Shown here piece by piece: positions 43,055-51,855 of a stretch of 64,000 nucleotides of DNA (positions within the stretch are counted from its first letter, which is position 1; every line of letters starts with the position of its first letter). A program made the position numbers and the translations under genes. The DNA comes from G963704535 sp963704535 (lineage in GTDB: Bacteria > Chloroflexota > Chloroflexia > Chloroflexales > Roseiflexaceae), in the NCBI GenBank assembly GCA_963704535.1, contig OY969916.1:1364001-1428000 (forward strand). The letters run 5' to 3'. Under the pieces are notes generated by a model. It made no database searches. It was not told the origin of the DNA and saw only the letters and a program-made list of their open reading frames with translations.

Positions 43055-43540
43055 ATGCCGCCTGATCTCGCCGCCGCATATCAGCAATACGCACCAGAGC
43101 TACGCCGCTACATCGCCGCCCACGTGCGTGATGCGGACCTGGTTGAGGACCTGCTCTCCGAGGTCTTTTTGGGGGCCGTGCGCCAGCTCCCAGACTACGA
43201 GGACCGCGGGCACCTGCGCGCCTGGCTTTACCGCATCGCCCACAGCCGTAGCGTTGATGCGCTCCGCAGACAGGCCCGGCGGCCACAGGAGCTGCTGGAG
43301 GAGGCCTCGGCACGCGAGGACGGGCCGGAGAGAATGATCGGCGTGTGGGACGCGCGGAGCGACGTGCGGCGGGCGCTTCCCCACCTCACCCCCAAGCAGC
43401 GCCGGGTTATCGATCTGCGTTTTCTTGCCGGGCTCACGATCGCTGAGGTCGCCCAACTCCTGGGCACGAACAAGGGCGTCGTCAAGGCATTGCAGCACCG
43501 AGCGCTGGCCGTGCTACGAGAGCAGCTCGCCGCGCCTTGA
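43055..43540 (+). CDS. ECF-like sigma-70 family RNA polymerase sigma factor
   Basis: ATG 43055 gives 161 residues; another ATG at 43044 is possible. Region 2 is visible as DADLVEDLLSEVFLGAVRQL and AWLYRIAHSRSVDALRR, region 4 as LTPKQRRVIDLRFLAGLTIA with EVAQLLGTNKGVVKALQHRA, all typical of group 4 factors. No anti-sigma gene is next to it. It may drive genes of the element or be a chromosomal gene at the border. Confidence 0.85.
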   Translation: MPPDLAAAYQQYAPELRRYIAAHVRDADLVEDLLSEVFLGAVRQLPDYEDRGHLRAWLYRIAHSRSVDALRRQARRPQELLEEASAREDGPERMIGVWDARSDVRRALPHLTPKQRRVIDLRFLAGLTIAEVAQLLGTNKGVVKALQHRALAVLREQLAAP

Positions 43541-43591
43541 CACTCGGCGTACAATCGCACCAGGACGCAGCCGAACAAACAGGAGGCCAGC

Positions 43592-43984
43592 ATGACCGAC
43601 CAGAGCAAACGGGCAAGCTACGGCAAGACCGCCCTGATCGACGACGTGACCGTGCGCACCCAGGGTGTCACGCGCCGCCAGGTATCGGAGATCGTCGAGG
43701 CGACGTTGACCGCGATCCGAGAGCAGGTTCAGAGCGGGCAGAATGTCACGCTGACCGGCTTCGGCACCTTCCGGCGCACCGAGCGGGCCGCCCGGACAGG
43801 GACGAACATCCGCACCCGCGAGCGAATCCAGATCCCGGCGCAGTCGTCGGTTCGCTTCACGCCGGGCAGCGAGTTCAAGGCCGCTGTACAGGCACAGGGC
43901 GGCTCCTACGCGACCGAGCGGGCGAAAGCAGGGCTGGGGACGGCCAGGGAGGTCGGGGAGAGCGGCGGATGGAGTGTAGAATAG
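43592..43984 (+). CDS. HU/IHF family DNA-bending protein
   Basis: A 130-residue HU-like protein with an N-terminal extension and a 30-residue tail. Core: VTRRQVSEIVEATLTAIREQ, GQNVTLTGFGTFRRTERAAR and the Arg-rich arm TGTNIRTRERIQIPAQSSV, then VRFTPGSEFK. It bends DNA and often assists recombination. It follows the sigma gene by 52 bases. Confidence 0.88.
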   Translation: MTDQSKRASYGKTALIDDVTVRTQGVTRRQVSEIVEATLTAIREQVQSGQNVTLTGFGTFRRTERAARTGTNIRTRERIQIPAQSSVRFTPGSEFKAAVQAQGGSYATERAKAGLGTAREVGESGGWSVE

Positions 43985-44009
43985 GGGTTGCTCATCTCAT
44001 CTCTAGGAA

Positions 44010-44046
44010 GGCGACGCCGACAGGGATCTTCCCTGCCGGCGTCGCC
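44010..44046. terminator. strong hairpin between HU and the S-subunit gene
   Basis: GGCGACGCCG (44010-44019) and CAGGG pair with CCCTG and CGGCGTCGCC (to 44046) around ATCTT, with one mismatch. It sits between converging genes and probably ends transcription of both, though no long T run follows. Confidence 0.7.
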
Positions 44047-44078
44047 GGATTATACGGTTTGACACTGCTGATATCAGC

Positions 44079-45548
44079 TTAACGCTGATGGGACAGATTT
44101 AATCTGTCACCAGCTATAAACTGAGAGAGTATTTCCTCAGCCTCAGCGGCCAACTCGTTCTCTAACAAGTCGGCCTCGGCGCGCCAGTCTGCTGCCTGCT
44201 CAGCCTGGTCGGCGATATAGTCTTCGTCAGCCGGTGAGAGGCGCACGATGCCGAACTGCCGGACATTCTCCGGGGCGATTTCAGGCACACTCGAACCGAA
44301 GGCAAAGGACTTCACCACGGGGCGACCAAAGAACGGGTGAGAGAGGGCCGTCACAAGATAGCCAGGCCGGACAAGCGGCTGCCTAGTCGGCGCGATACGC
44401 ATAACGTGATTGGAGATGGCCTTGCCCTCAAAGAATGGGTTGCCCAACACCACATCGCCAATGATGCCATAGACCTGACCAGATGAGGCCATAAGCAACC
44501 ATCCCTTTTGCACCCGTCCGCCGTACTCATCACCAAAGCCACACTCCGCGAACTGCTTGGAGAGATCTGGATTTACCTCAAAGATATCAGCACTATCGAG
44601 GTAAATCACCCCATCCTCAGCTGGGATGCGCTTATACCTTCCAGGCACCCAGACGTCGTACCCGCATGCATGCAGCGGCATCACCTGATGCCCTTTTGCC
44701 AGGTGCTTTTTCACCACCTCAACCAGTGGGCTATGGGGCCAGGCATCAATACGGCGCTGGTGGCCAAAGAGCGCCGAGGAGCGCACCGCAAATCCCACTT
44801 CGGCGGTGGTTGCGGTATCTACCGGCCCAATGCACTCCTCAAAGCGCTGCTGGGCCGCCACCATAGCCGCATGGCCTTTTTCGCGCGCGGCAAGAATGCC
44901 CTTTGCGCGCTCGTTGAAATGGCCCAGAAGAGGCTTAGGAAGATTGGGAAGAGGCAGGGCGTTGAGGTGCTTGACTTCCAGGTGCTTGATAATGTGCCCG
45001 TACTGCACGCTGGTCATCATCGCGCGTGCTGTTGGCGTACGCAGATAGGTATACAACCAACCCCAATAGTCTTCCTGCTTTGCCCTCACCCGCAAGAGAT
45101 CGTCTGAGAGCAATACCCCAACATGAGGGGTGTATGCCAGCGTTGCTCTCCCAACCAGCCCCGAGCGCGTAACAAGGATCGTTGAGGGCTGGGTAAAAAG
45201 GGTCTCTGCATGCTGGATTCTCTGCAATGCCAGCCACTTGCGCGGCACGGGTCGTACATCGAATATCTGCGTTGCAGCGAGGTATGGCGTACCGTATTCA
45301 GGGCTTACAAGGGTGCCTTTGGTTCGAGGTGGCTGTGACACATCCCCAAAAACACTAAAACACTCCCAGCCCTTGCGCGCCTCCATCGCCATGCGGATGC
45401 CAAAGCCGCTCAGTAGGTAGGCTTCGGCCTCCATACGCCGGTCGCCACCGAGTAGCGCCGACGCAGGCATACTCATAGCTTTCAGCCGGTGCCATTGCCA
45501 CTCTTCGCGATCCGGCTGTTGTGGGGCTAGTCTTGCTCGGAGAGCCAC
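44079..45548 (-). CDS. restriction-modification specificity (S) subunit
   Basis: A 489-residue protein with two target-recognition halves. Each half ends with S-subunit-type sequence: the first runs through TILVTRSGLVGRATLAY, HIIKHLEVKHLNALPLPNLP; the second through GWLLMASSGQVYGIIGDVV and ENVRQFGIVRLSPADEDYI, with long helices as spacers. Together they would read a bipartite DNA sequence. It overlaps the upstream RM gene by 22 bases and is its only partner. Confidence 0.8.
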   Translation of the reverse strand: MALRARLAPQQPDREEWQWHRLKAMSMPASALLGGDRRMEAEAYLLSGFGIRMAMEARKGWECFSVFGDVSQPPRTKGTLVSPEYGTPYLAATQIFDVRPVPRKWLALQRIQHAETLFTQPSTILVTRSGLVGRATLAYTPHVGVLLSDDLLRVRAKQEDYWGWLYTYLRTPTARAMMTSVQYGHIIKHLEVKHLNALPLPNLPKPLLGHFNERAKGILAAREKGHAAMVAAQQRFEECIGPVDTATTAEVGFAVRSSALFGHQRRIDAWPHSPLVEVVKKHLAKGHQVMPLHACGYDVWVPGRYKRIPAEDGVIYLDSADIFEVNPDLSKQFAECGFGDEYGGRVQKGWLLMASSGQVYGIIGDVVLGNPFFEGKAISNHVMRIAPTRQPLVRPGYLVTALSHPFFGRPVVKSFAFGSSVPEIAPENVRQFGIVRLSPADEDYIADQAEQAADWRAEADLLENELAAEAEEILSQFIAGDRLNLSHQR

Positions 45549-47497
45549 CGGCGAAACTCCTGCGCTATCTGCGACGTGTTATCGTCTTCGACCTTCTTCA
45601 GCGTCTTCTGGCGGCGATAGATAGGGCGTCCCTCTTCGTACTCCTTGATCAGTATTTCAACTTCCTCGATGATCTCGCGCCCCTGTTTGTCACGCACATA
45701 GGTCTTATTCCCGCGCTTGTCATGCCCGATATGGTTCGCCAGCGCCATGAAGACCGGATAATCAACCTTGCGGCCTGCAATAGCCTCGTTGTTGATCTCT
45801 ATCTCCGACTTGCGCTCGATAACCAACACGCTCGTCTGTACGCTCACATTGGGCTGGAAGGTATCTGGGTGCAGGTCAATGCTGGCCAGCACGCGGGTCT
45901 GCTGCAAGATCCACTCACGAACGTAACCGAGGCCGGGCGAGCCGAGGATACCGTCAGGCAGCACAATTGCCATGCGACCCTTGCCCGGCTTGAGAAAGCG
46001 AACGCAGCGCTCAATGAACAGGATTTCGGGCGGCTGCGACTTCTGGATCGCCCTCGTCCTCACCCAGCGGTCGTTTGCCTCCTCGTATGTCCATGCGTGG
46101 CCCAGGTCGTAGGCTTCGAGGATCGTCGGGTCATCGACGGGAATCTTGGAGCCAAAGGGCGGATTGGTGAAGAGGAGGTCCATCTTGCCCATCAAGCTCC
46201 ACTCGCGCAGATCATCGCCCCACGTTGCCGGGCTTGCCAGAGAATTACCCTGGTAGAGACTGCCCGATCCGTCGTTGTTCATGACCATGTTCATCTTGGA
46301 CGCCTTGACCAGGTTAGGGTTCAGGTCGATCCCAACAATATAATCTTGCGCGAAGCGAGCAATGCGCTGGCGGGTCGCAGCGTCGATGCGCTCGGGACTG
46401 CCGCCCTTACGCTCTTCAGCCCTGTGGATCTTGGCAATAACATGGTTCATCGCTGTGATGAGAAATCCGCCCGTTCCACATGCAGGATCGAGAATCAGCT
46501 GGTTCTCGCCCGGATCGAGCATATGGACGGCCATTTTGCAGATATTGCGCGGTGTGAAGAACTCGCCGCGGTCGCCGCGCAGGTTGGCACCGACGATCTC
46601 CTCGTAGGCGCGGCCCTTCACGTCGATATCGCTTTCGAGCAGCGAGTACATCTGAAGCTGGCTGGTGATATAGGCTAGCACCTGTGGAATGAGTTCACTC
46701 GTCTCGCCCTCCTTGAAGATACCAGGGTAGTCATCCCTGACCGCCTTGAACAGCTTTTCGATGCGCGCCTTGACCTTGAGCGGGCCGTTCACCCCATGCC
46801 GCTCCGACGAGGCGGCATAGAACTGGATCTCGTCTGACGCCCGCTCGTCGTGAATCTTGCAGAAGATGATCTTCAGCAACTCCCAAAAGGCTTCCGGCTT
46901 TTGCAGGCCCTGGTTGCCGGCAATGTAGTTATGGCAGCGGCGGAAGGCAAAGAGCAAAGCGTCGGATGTCGCGGGCTTGAGCTGGTCGAAGCGCGGGCGC
47001 TCGGCCTCTTCTTCCGTCTGGCCGAAGCTGGGCAGATCAGGGATTTCTTCAAAGAGGATCTTTCCGTTCTGCTGCACCTTTCGATAGCAGAACCGCTCCA
47101 GCCCGTTCGTCCACATACCGTGACGGGAGTTAGTACAGAGCTTCATATAGCTCTGAAGTTGTTCAACCCCCTCTTTCCGGTCAGATGACTTCACACTCTG
47201 CGCTTTGCACTCAACGATGATACTTGCATTCTCCTCGACATGGGCTTTGCCCTCGTCAAATACCACCAGATCGGCGCGCGGCCTTCTGGTTCCAAGACGC
47301 AGGATGAACTCGACACCAATATCGCCCTTGTGATAGCCATACTCACGCACCAGCGACTTGGCTATTTCCTGCCGGACATACTCCTCGGGGGTCTCGTCGC
47401 GCTGTGTCTGACCATCAATAAAATCCAGCAACTTCCCCTGCTGGACGATGATAGCCAGCACCTTCTGATCGGATGGAAGGGCCGTTTGCTCACTCAT
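45527..47497 (-). CDS. fused restriction nuclease-N6-adenine methyltransferase (BcgI-like)
   Basis: A 656-residue bifunctional protein. Residues 30-130 look like the HsdR N-terminal PD-(D/E)XK nuclease: Asp in RRPRADLVVFDEG and Glu-x-Lys in IIVECKAQ. Residues 300-560 are an N6-adenine methyltransferase of the HsdM type: FFTPRNICKMAVHMLDPG, motif I LDPACGTGGFLI and motif IV TNPPFG. One RM chain plus one S chain, with no separate HsdR, matches type IIB systems such as BcgI, which cut on both sides of their site. Confidence 0.82.
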   Translation of the reverse strand: MSEQTALPSDQKVLAIIVQQGKLLDFIDGQTQRDETPEEYVRQEIAKSLVREYGYHKGDIGVEFILRLGTRRPRADLVVFDEGKAHVEENASIIVECKAQSVKSSDRKEGVEQLQSYMKLCTNSRHGMWTNGLERFCYRKVQQNGKILFEEIPDLPSFGQTEEEAERPRFDQLKPATSDALLFAFRRCHNYIAGNQGLQKPEAFWELLKIIFCKIHDERASDEIQFYAASSERHGVNGPLKVKARIEKLFKAVRDDYPGIFKEGETSELIPQVLAYITSQLQMYSLLESDIDVKGRAYEEIVGANLRGDRGEFFTPRNICKMAVHMLDPGENQLILDPACGTGGFLITAMNHVIAKIHRAEERKGGSPERIDAATRQRIARFAQDYIVGIDLNPNLVKASKMNMVMNNDGSGSLYQGNSLASPATWGDDLREWSLMGKMDLLFTNPPFGSKIPVDDPTILEAYDLGHAWTYEEANDRWVRTRAIQKSQPPEILFIERCVRFLKPGKGRMAIVLPDGILGSPGLGYVREWILQQTRVLASIDLHPDTFQPNVSVQTSVLVIERKSEIEINNEAIAGRKVDYPVFMALANHIGHDKRGNKTYVRDKQGREIIEEVEILIKEYEEGRPIYRRQKTLKKVEDDNTSQIAQEFRRWLSEQD

Positions 47498-47590
47498 AGC
47501 TTTCTCGTTAGCGCAGAGGGCAGACCTTGCTCATAGGCAGGAGGGGTGCTAAAATAGGCAGGCGCACCGCGCAAGTAAATACAAGCAGAA

Positions 47591-47646
47591 GCCCACCCCC
47601 ATGCTTGCCGGCGAAGGGTGGGTTTTCTATTGGCGCGATTATAGCA
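47591..47646 (-). promoter_or_regulatory. promoter and leader hairpin of the RM operon
   Basis: On the minus strand TGCTATAAT (plus 47638-47646) is an extended -10 box. The leader then contains CCCACCC/GGGTGGG (47597-47625). On the plus strand the same hairpin is followed by TTTTCT and could act as a terminator for transcripts entering from the left. Confidence 0.5.
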
Positions 47647-47710
47647 CAGGACGTGCGGTGCGAAGTGCAAGACCTCGCCCCTAGATTGCCCTTACTATCA
47701 TAGATGAAGT

Positions 47711-47748
47711 GACGACGCCGGCGCTGAATGTTCAGCGCCGGCGTCGTC
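47711..47748. terminator. 18-bp perfect hairpin
   Basis: GACGACGCCGGCGCTGAA (47711-47728) pairs fully with 47731-47748 around TG. It ends the minus-strand HTH gene at 47776 and isolates the RM operon promoter. The 47647-47775 stretch otherwise holds nothing that I can identify. Confidence 0.7.
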
Positions 47749-47775
47749 GTGTCAACGGGATAGGGACAGGCAGGG

Positions 47776-48046
47776 TTAGGTCGCCCCTTCGTCGGGGTCG
47801 CGCTGGCGCTCGCGCGATCGGCGCTTCGCCTCGGTCGATGCTGATGGGTCGGCGATAGGTCGAGGGCCGCGCCGGGGCGGCACAAAGCCCTCTAGGTCGC
47901 CTTCTGGGATCAGGTAGATCGCGCCTCGGCCAGTCTTCGGCCCCAGCACTACGTTGGGAAACAGGCCCCGCTGGCACCATCGGCCGACGGTCTGCACCTC
48001 TACATCATACCGTTCGGGCCACTTGCTCCGTCGTGAGTAACGCCAT
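47776..48046 (-). CDS. excisionase-like helix-turn-helix protein, one-base frameshift
   Basis: The frame MALLTTEQVA from ATG 48046 and the frame VEVQTVGRWCQRGLFPNVVL join when one extra C near 48018 is removed (...QVAERYDVEVQTVGRW). The result, about 89 residues, is the winged helix of the excisionase/HTH_17 type (LTTEQVA...V...TV.RW...G.FP) with a basic tail. It would control excision or transcription. Read without joining, both parts are useless. Confidence 0.6.
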
Positions 48047-48185
48047 CAATGCACCTCTTCAGCTTGTCACCTTATCACCTTGTCACCTTGTCGTTTTCGT
48101 CACAGATCGGGACTGTCCAGATGTCGCTGCGCGTTCCAGGCGGGGGATGAGGGGCGGCACCGTTGCCGCCCCCGCTCCGTTTCGG
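48047..48185. repeat. intergenic GTCACCTT octad repeats
   Basis: CTTGTCACCTTATCACCTTGTCACC-type units occupy 48062-48092 (period 8). The rest of the gap shows no gene. Confidence 0.6.
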
Positions 48186-48647
48186 CTAATCCTCGTTGTC
48201 GCGCATCCCCTCTCCCAAGAACTCCTTGCGCTCCCTCTCGCGCTTCCGCTTCTCCCAGGCCGCGTACTCCGCTTCCCGCTGCTCCCGCGCTTTCCTGGCC
48301 CCTCGGACCATCTCCGCCCCGTTGCGGCCACGACTGCCGGAGTAGCGCTCTTTCAGCCGCTCATTGCGGATGTAGACCGGCTCGCTCCGTTCCGCGATCA
48401 GCTTCGCCTCGATCATGGCGTCGTAGGCGGCGGTGAGCGCGCCACGGGCCTGACGGAGCTTGTCCAGCGCCCGGTAGACCGCCCGCCGGACCTCAGCGTA
48501 CTCCTCACCCTCCGGGATGTCCTTCGCAGCCACTAGCAGGTTCTGGTGAGCGAATTCGATCCCTTGCTTGCCCCAGTTCACCCCACGGCGCTCGGCGTTG
48601 AGCAGGCTGGCGACGGTGGTGGCTTGTGTGTAGTCCTGCTTCGACAT
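48186..48647 (-). CDS. charged helical hypothetical protein
   Basis: ATG 48647 with AAAAGGA upstream gives 153 residues. The N-terminal half is helical with conserved-looking blocks (VASLLNAERRGVNWGKQGIE); the C terminus is extremely rich in Arg, Glu and Lys (EKRKRERERKEFLGEGM). Strong sigma-70 promoter directly upstream. No family is recognised. Confidence 0.6.
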   Translation of the reverse strand: MSKQDYTQATTVASLLNAERRGVNWGKQGIEFAHQNLLVAAKDIPEGEEYAEVRRAVYRALDKLRQARGALTAAYDAMIEAKLIAERSEPVYIRNERLKERYSGSRGRNGAEMVRGARKAREQREAEYAAWEKRKRERERKEFLGEGMRDNED

Positions 48648-48697
48648 TGTCCTGTCCTTTTCTGTTGTTAAGGTGTTGTGTCCCGTTGACATGAGTA

Positions 48698-48726
48698 ATT
48701 ATACGTTATAACGTTGTATATGTCAA
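48698..48726 (-). promoter_or_regulatory. consensus sigma-70 promoter
   Basis: On the minus strand TTGACA (plus 48721-48726), a 17-base spacer and TATAAT (plus 48698-48703): both boxes are perfect. The spacer holds ACGTTATAACGT, a palindrome that could be an operator. It drives the gene starting at 48647. Confidence 0.85.
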
Positions 48727-48839
48727 GGGGTATTTTAGGCTCTTTTGGCCTCTTTTGGCACCAATTTTGCCGCATCAGGACGCCAAAAAAAGCGGGCCGA
48801 TCGCGACGATCGGCCCGCCCCATCCACCTGCTTTATGGC

Positions 48840-49161
48840 CTACTTTTCTCCGAGGAGAGTGCGAATCCACGGAAGCGGAGCGCCACCGCCGTCACGCAGT
48901 TCGCTAGGAAGCCTTGTCAGCGCGGTGAAGGTCTGCGGTTCGATGAAGAGGAAATCCCGCGCTTCTGGATCGACCCACAGCGACTGCGCCGGCGCCAATT
49001 CCTCAGCCTCTAGATGGGCATAGCCGGCCTCATCCAGCGCGTTCCGCTGCGACCAGCCGGTGATGACTTCGGCCTTGCTCCGGGTCAAACCAGCTCCAGT
49101 GGTAGAGGACGACCGCCCGGCCGGCTGGCCAGGTCCATTTTGGCGTGTCAGGTTGGCTCAT
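48840..49161 (-). CDS. hypothetical protein, one-base frameshift
   Basis: ATG 49161 starts MSQPDTPKWTWPAGRAVVLY and the frame ending at 48840 continues KAEVITGWSQRNALDEAGYA; one extra base near 49083 separates them (joined ...WFDPEKAEVITGW...). About 106 residues. No family is recognised, but the joined sequence is smooth and the two parts are each too short alone. Confidence 0.5.
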
Positions 49162-49217
49162 GCTCATCTCCTATTCAGCACCACATCGACCAAGATACCA
49201 CGTTTGCGCGCAAACCT

Positions 49218-50009
49218 CTATCCTCCATCCTCCACCTTCTCCTCACCCATCTCAATCGCCAGCGACAGGTCCCGCGACCACCGCACGGTGTCGTCGAGCA
49301 TGCCCTCGATCAGCGCCACCCAGTCACGCTTGATCCAGTGCGCGCGAATGTGCTCCTTGGTGACGGGCGTAGGGATGCAGGCGACGGGAGGCGTGATCTC
49401 CTTGGTCTGCACGCTCCCACGCGCGACCTCCTGGCCAGGCCCAAGCGGGATCGCGCAGGCGTAGAACGGCGGATTGAGTGCTGGCTTCCGGTCCTGCGCG
49501 CGGAAGACGTCGACCGCGTCGAGAACGTCGTACTGGCGCGTCAGCGCCGCGATCACATCGCCGGTCAGGGTGCTCTTGACGGTGAGCAGCAACGGCTCCT
49601 CATATCCGGCCTGGAGTAGCTCCTGCAAGAAGACACGCGCCCTGAGCTGCGACTGCTGCTTGCCGCCCGGAAGCTGCCGCCAGCCGAACGCGACCCCGTA
49701 GCGGTCGGAGGTGTGCTTCATCTCGGCGATCGACTGCACCCCTTCGGCGACCACGAACACCCTGGCCGTCTCGACCGCCCAGTGGGTGACCATGTTGCCG
49801 CTGCCGTGCTTGATCGTGACCTGCGTGAAGCCGGCCTGCTCCATCGCGGCGTCGAGCGCGTCAACGCGGCCAGCCTCGGCCAGCCAGCCGGTGTAGATGC
49901 GGCGCTCCTTGGTTGGCAGTCCGGTCGACCATTGGAGCAATGGATCGGCCACGCGGGGCAGCGGTCGCCGCGCCGGCCCTCGGGTGAAACGTACGGTGTC
50001 GTCTGCCAT
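49218..50009 (-). CDS. hypothetical phage/plasmid protein
   Basis: A 263-residue protein with alpha/beta character (VTIKHGSGNMVTHWAVETAR, RQYDVLDAVDVFRAQDR). The last residues (GEEKVEDGG) are coded by a GGATGGA heptad repeat at 49204-49230. No motif is recognised. It may belong to the early module of the XRE-controlled operon. Confidence 0.55.
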   Translation of the reverse strand: MADDTVRFTRGPARRPLPRVADPLLQWSTGLPTKERRIYTGWLAEAGRVDALDAAMEQAGFTQVTIKHGSGNMVTHWAVETARVFVVAEGVQSIAEMKHTSDRYGVAFGWRQLPGGKQQSQLRARVFLQELLQAGYEEPLLLTVKSTLTGDVIAALTRQYDVLDAVDVFRAQDRKPALNPPFYACAIPLGPGQEVARGSVQTKEITPPVACIPTPVTKEHIRAHWIKRDWVALIEGMLDDTVRWSRDLSLAIEMGEEKVEDGG

Positions 50010-50029
50010 GATATGCGATGCCCTTTCAA

Positions 50030-50105
50030 TACGTGATACGTGATACGTGATGCGTGAAATGTGAGACCAATTGGTCTCATCGTTTACAGTCCTACAATAC
50101 TGTAA
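50030..50105. repeat. ACGTGAT repeats and an 18-bp palindrome
   Basis: Three to four ACGTGAT heptads (50030-50056) are followed by the perfect palindrome TGAGACCAATTGGTCTCA (50062-50079) and a TACAGT/ACTGTA pair (50085-50100). No gene. Its core is shared with 31578-31589. Confidence 0.8.
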
Positions 50106-50786
50106 TTACAACAGCCCTTCATCGTCCCAGTCCACGCCCACCATCCGCTCGGCCAGCGCCGTCGCCCACGCGCGCCGCATGTCTCGCTCGACCAGGAACT
50201 CGTAGGAGTCCATCGTCAGCCGAGCCGGCGGGGGGAAGGGGTCCACTAGGTCGTCGGCGAGATCGAGCGGGAGCGCGAGCTGCTCGGCCTGCTCCATTTG
50301 CTCGCCGGGGAAGTTGAGCCGAGCGAAGCGGCCGAACGCTTGGAGCGCCGCCCGATCGTAGGCCCGTGCGGCGGCCTCCATCGTCGCGAAGGTGCCCAGC
50401 CGATAGCAGCGGCACTCGATCGTGATCGCCGCGAAATAGTTGCGGCGCCGTCGGTCCCGATAGACGCCGCGGTACGGGATCGGGCGCTGCGGCGCCGGCC
50501 GGTTCGCGCCGTTCTGTGAGTGATTGGACAGGCGCAGGTTGAAACGCTGGTCGTTGAGGCCGTCGCCGTCGGCGTGGTCCACCAGTTCGCCCGGCCGGGC
50601 ACCGAGCAGAAACCGATGCAGGTAGATGGTGATGCGTCGCCCGTCGCCCGTCTGGACCTGGCGCACCGCGTAGCCGCCTCTGTCGTTCGGCAGCCACTGC
50701 CAGGCGTGGCGCCGGAGCAACGGATAGTCCAAGGCGTCCACGAGCGCGACGCGGCCTTGTGTCAGCGGCAGCCGGGCAGCTTCCAT
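50106..50786 (-). CDS. HNH endonuclease with AP2 DNA-binding domain
   Basis: A 226-residue protein. Residues 50-95 form an HNH nuclease (YLHRFLLGARPGELVDHADG, then NDQRFNLRLSNHSQN), and residues 100-160 an AP2/ERF-type domain (YRGVYRDRRRRNYFAAITIE, LGTFATMEAAARAYDRAALQ, ARLNFP). This pair is the hallmark of HNH-AP2 homing endonucleases of phages. The C-terminal 60 residues are acidic. Confidence 0.85.
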   Translation of the reverse strand: MEAARLPLTQGRVALVDALDYPLLRRHAWQWLPNDRGGYAVRQVQTGDGRRITIYLHRFLLGARPGELVDHADGDGLNDQRFNLRLSNHSQNGANRPAPQRPIPYRGVYRDRRRRNYFAAITIECRCYRLGTFATMEAAARAYDRAALQAFGRFARLNFPGEQMEQAEQLALPLDLADDLVDPFPPPARLTMDSYEFLVERDMRRAWATALAERMVGVDWDDEGLL

Positions 50787-51028
50787 CAGCGCACCCCACG
50801 AGTTCGCGTCGGCCAGCTCGGCCAGTCGATGACCAGTCGGTCCATCTCGAAATGCGCCGTGGTGATCTTGAGCGCTCGCCGCTCGATCCAGTCGGTCCCG
50901 TTCCGCTCGGCGATGGTGCGCCCGCGCCGGCCGCGCAACGTGTCCAGCGCGTGCTGGGCCAGCTCTTCGTCGGCGTAGGGGCCGTACCAGTTGTGGTCAG
51001 GGGTGACGATGACGAGGAGGTCGCTCAT
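50786..51028 (-). CDS. small hypothetical protein
   Basis: An 80-residue protein beginning LLVIVTPDHNWYGPYADEEL, a strand-turn-helix pattern. Its stop overlaps the HNH start by one base and it is one base from the gene before, so all three are one operon. Confidence 0.55.
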   Translation of the reverse strand: MSDLLVIVTPDHNWYGPYADEELAQHALDTLRGRRGRTIAERNGTDWIERRALKITTAHFEMDRLVIDWPSWPTRTRGVR

Positions 51029-51029
51029 C

Positions 51030-51803
51030 TTACGCCGCCTCCTGCATCACCCACGCCCGCGCCGCTGCAATCCGCTGGCCTAGTGGCACCGGCGCGGGTT
51101 CCGGGTCGTCCACCGCAGTCTCGCCGCAGTCGTCGAAGCGGTCCATGTCGTCGCTGGCCACCTCGATCCCAATGATCAGCGCCTTGGCCCAGTGCATCGA
51201 TTCGCCAGCCTTGCAGGTACAGATCCAGTCACCCTCCATCGTGAGCCGGTGCGGCTGCCCGTCGGTGCGGCTCGGCAGCAACCAGCCACCACTCGGCGTA
51301 CGCTCCGGTCGGATGCCGGCCTGCCACTGAGTAAGCGCGTTCAGGTATGCGTTGGCCGCGCGCTGGAAAAACCTGGCGTCATCCTTCAGCCCCTGCGCCC
51401 GCGCCGTTCGGGCGCTCCGGGCATTCTCCTCGGCCAGTCGCTCCAGCGCGGCGCAGGTCGCCGCCTCGATCGCGGTCGGCTGGGCCTCGGCCTGGGCGGC
51501 CCGCCGCGCCAACCCTTCTTGCCAGCGTGCCAGCACCGCCTCGGCCTCGACCGCCCGCCCCTCGCTCGTCAGGTGGGCCGCCATCGCGTTCGCCTGCACC
51601 ACCAGTTGCCGCTCATTCAGGCCCGCCAGCGCCGCCCACGCCGCATCCTTGTCCGCCTGGAACAGCGCCCAGAGGTCCGCGCTGTCCAGCGCCGGCGTCC
51701 GGGCGGCCTGGTCGAGGCGGAAGCGCGTCTGGTCGGTCAGCCACTCGTTGTAGGCTTCCGGGCTGCGGAGCGCTGAGAGCGGGGTGCGGTCGTCGGTGGT
51801 CAT
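51030..51803 (-). CDS. first gene of XRE-controlled operon, unknown function
   Basis: ATG 51803 gives 257 residues. The long Ala-rich helical centre is followed by LTMEGDWICTCKAGESMHW, which resembles an incomplete SWIM-type zinc finger (CxC...H). It is transcribed from the promoter at 51856-51884 and divergently from the XRE gene, as for a phage early gene. Confidence 0.6.
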   Translation of the reverse strand: MTTDDRTPLSALRSPEAYNEWLTDQTRFRLDQAARTPALDSADLWALFQADKDAAWAALAGLNERQLVVQANAMAAHLTSEGRAVEAEAVLARWQEGLARRAAQAEAQPTAIEAATCAALERLAEENARSARTARAQGLKDDARFFQRAANAYLNALTQWQAGIRPERTPSGGWLLPSRTDGQPHRLTMEGDWICTCKAGESMHWAKALIIGIEVASDDMDRFDDCGETAVDDPEPAPVPLGQRIAAARAWVMQEAA

Positions 51804-51855
51804 TGGAGTGCTCCGTTTGTGTACTTGCGTCAACGTAATGTACTTGTATGTGGAC

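Noticed and set aside
45527..47497. A normal type I system with missing HsdR
   Set aside because: The methyltransferase chain itself has an N-terminal nuclease domain with a D...ExK pattern, so a BcgI-like arrangement fits better than a broken type I system.
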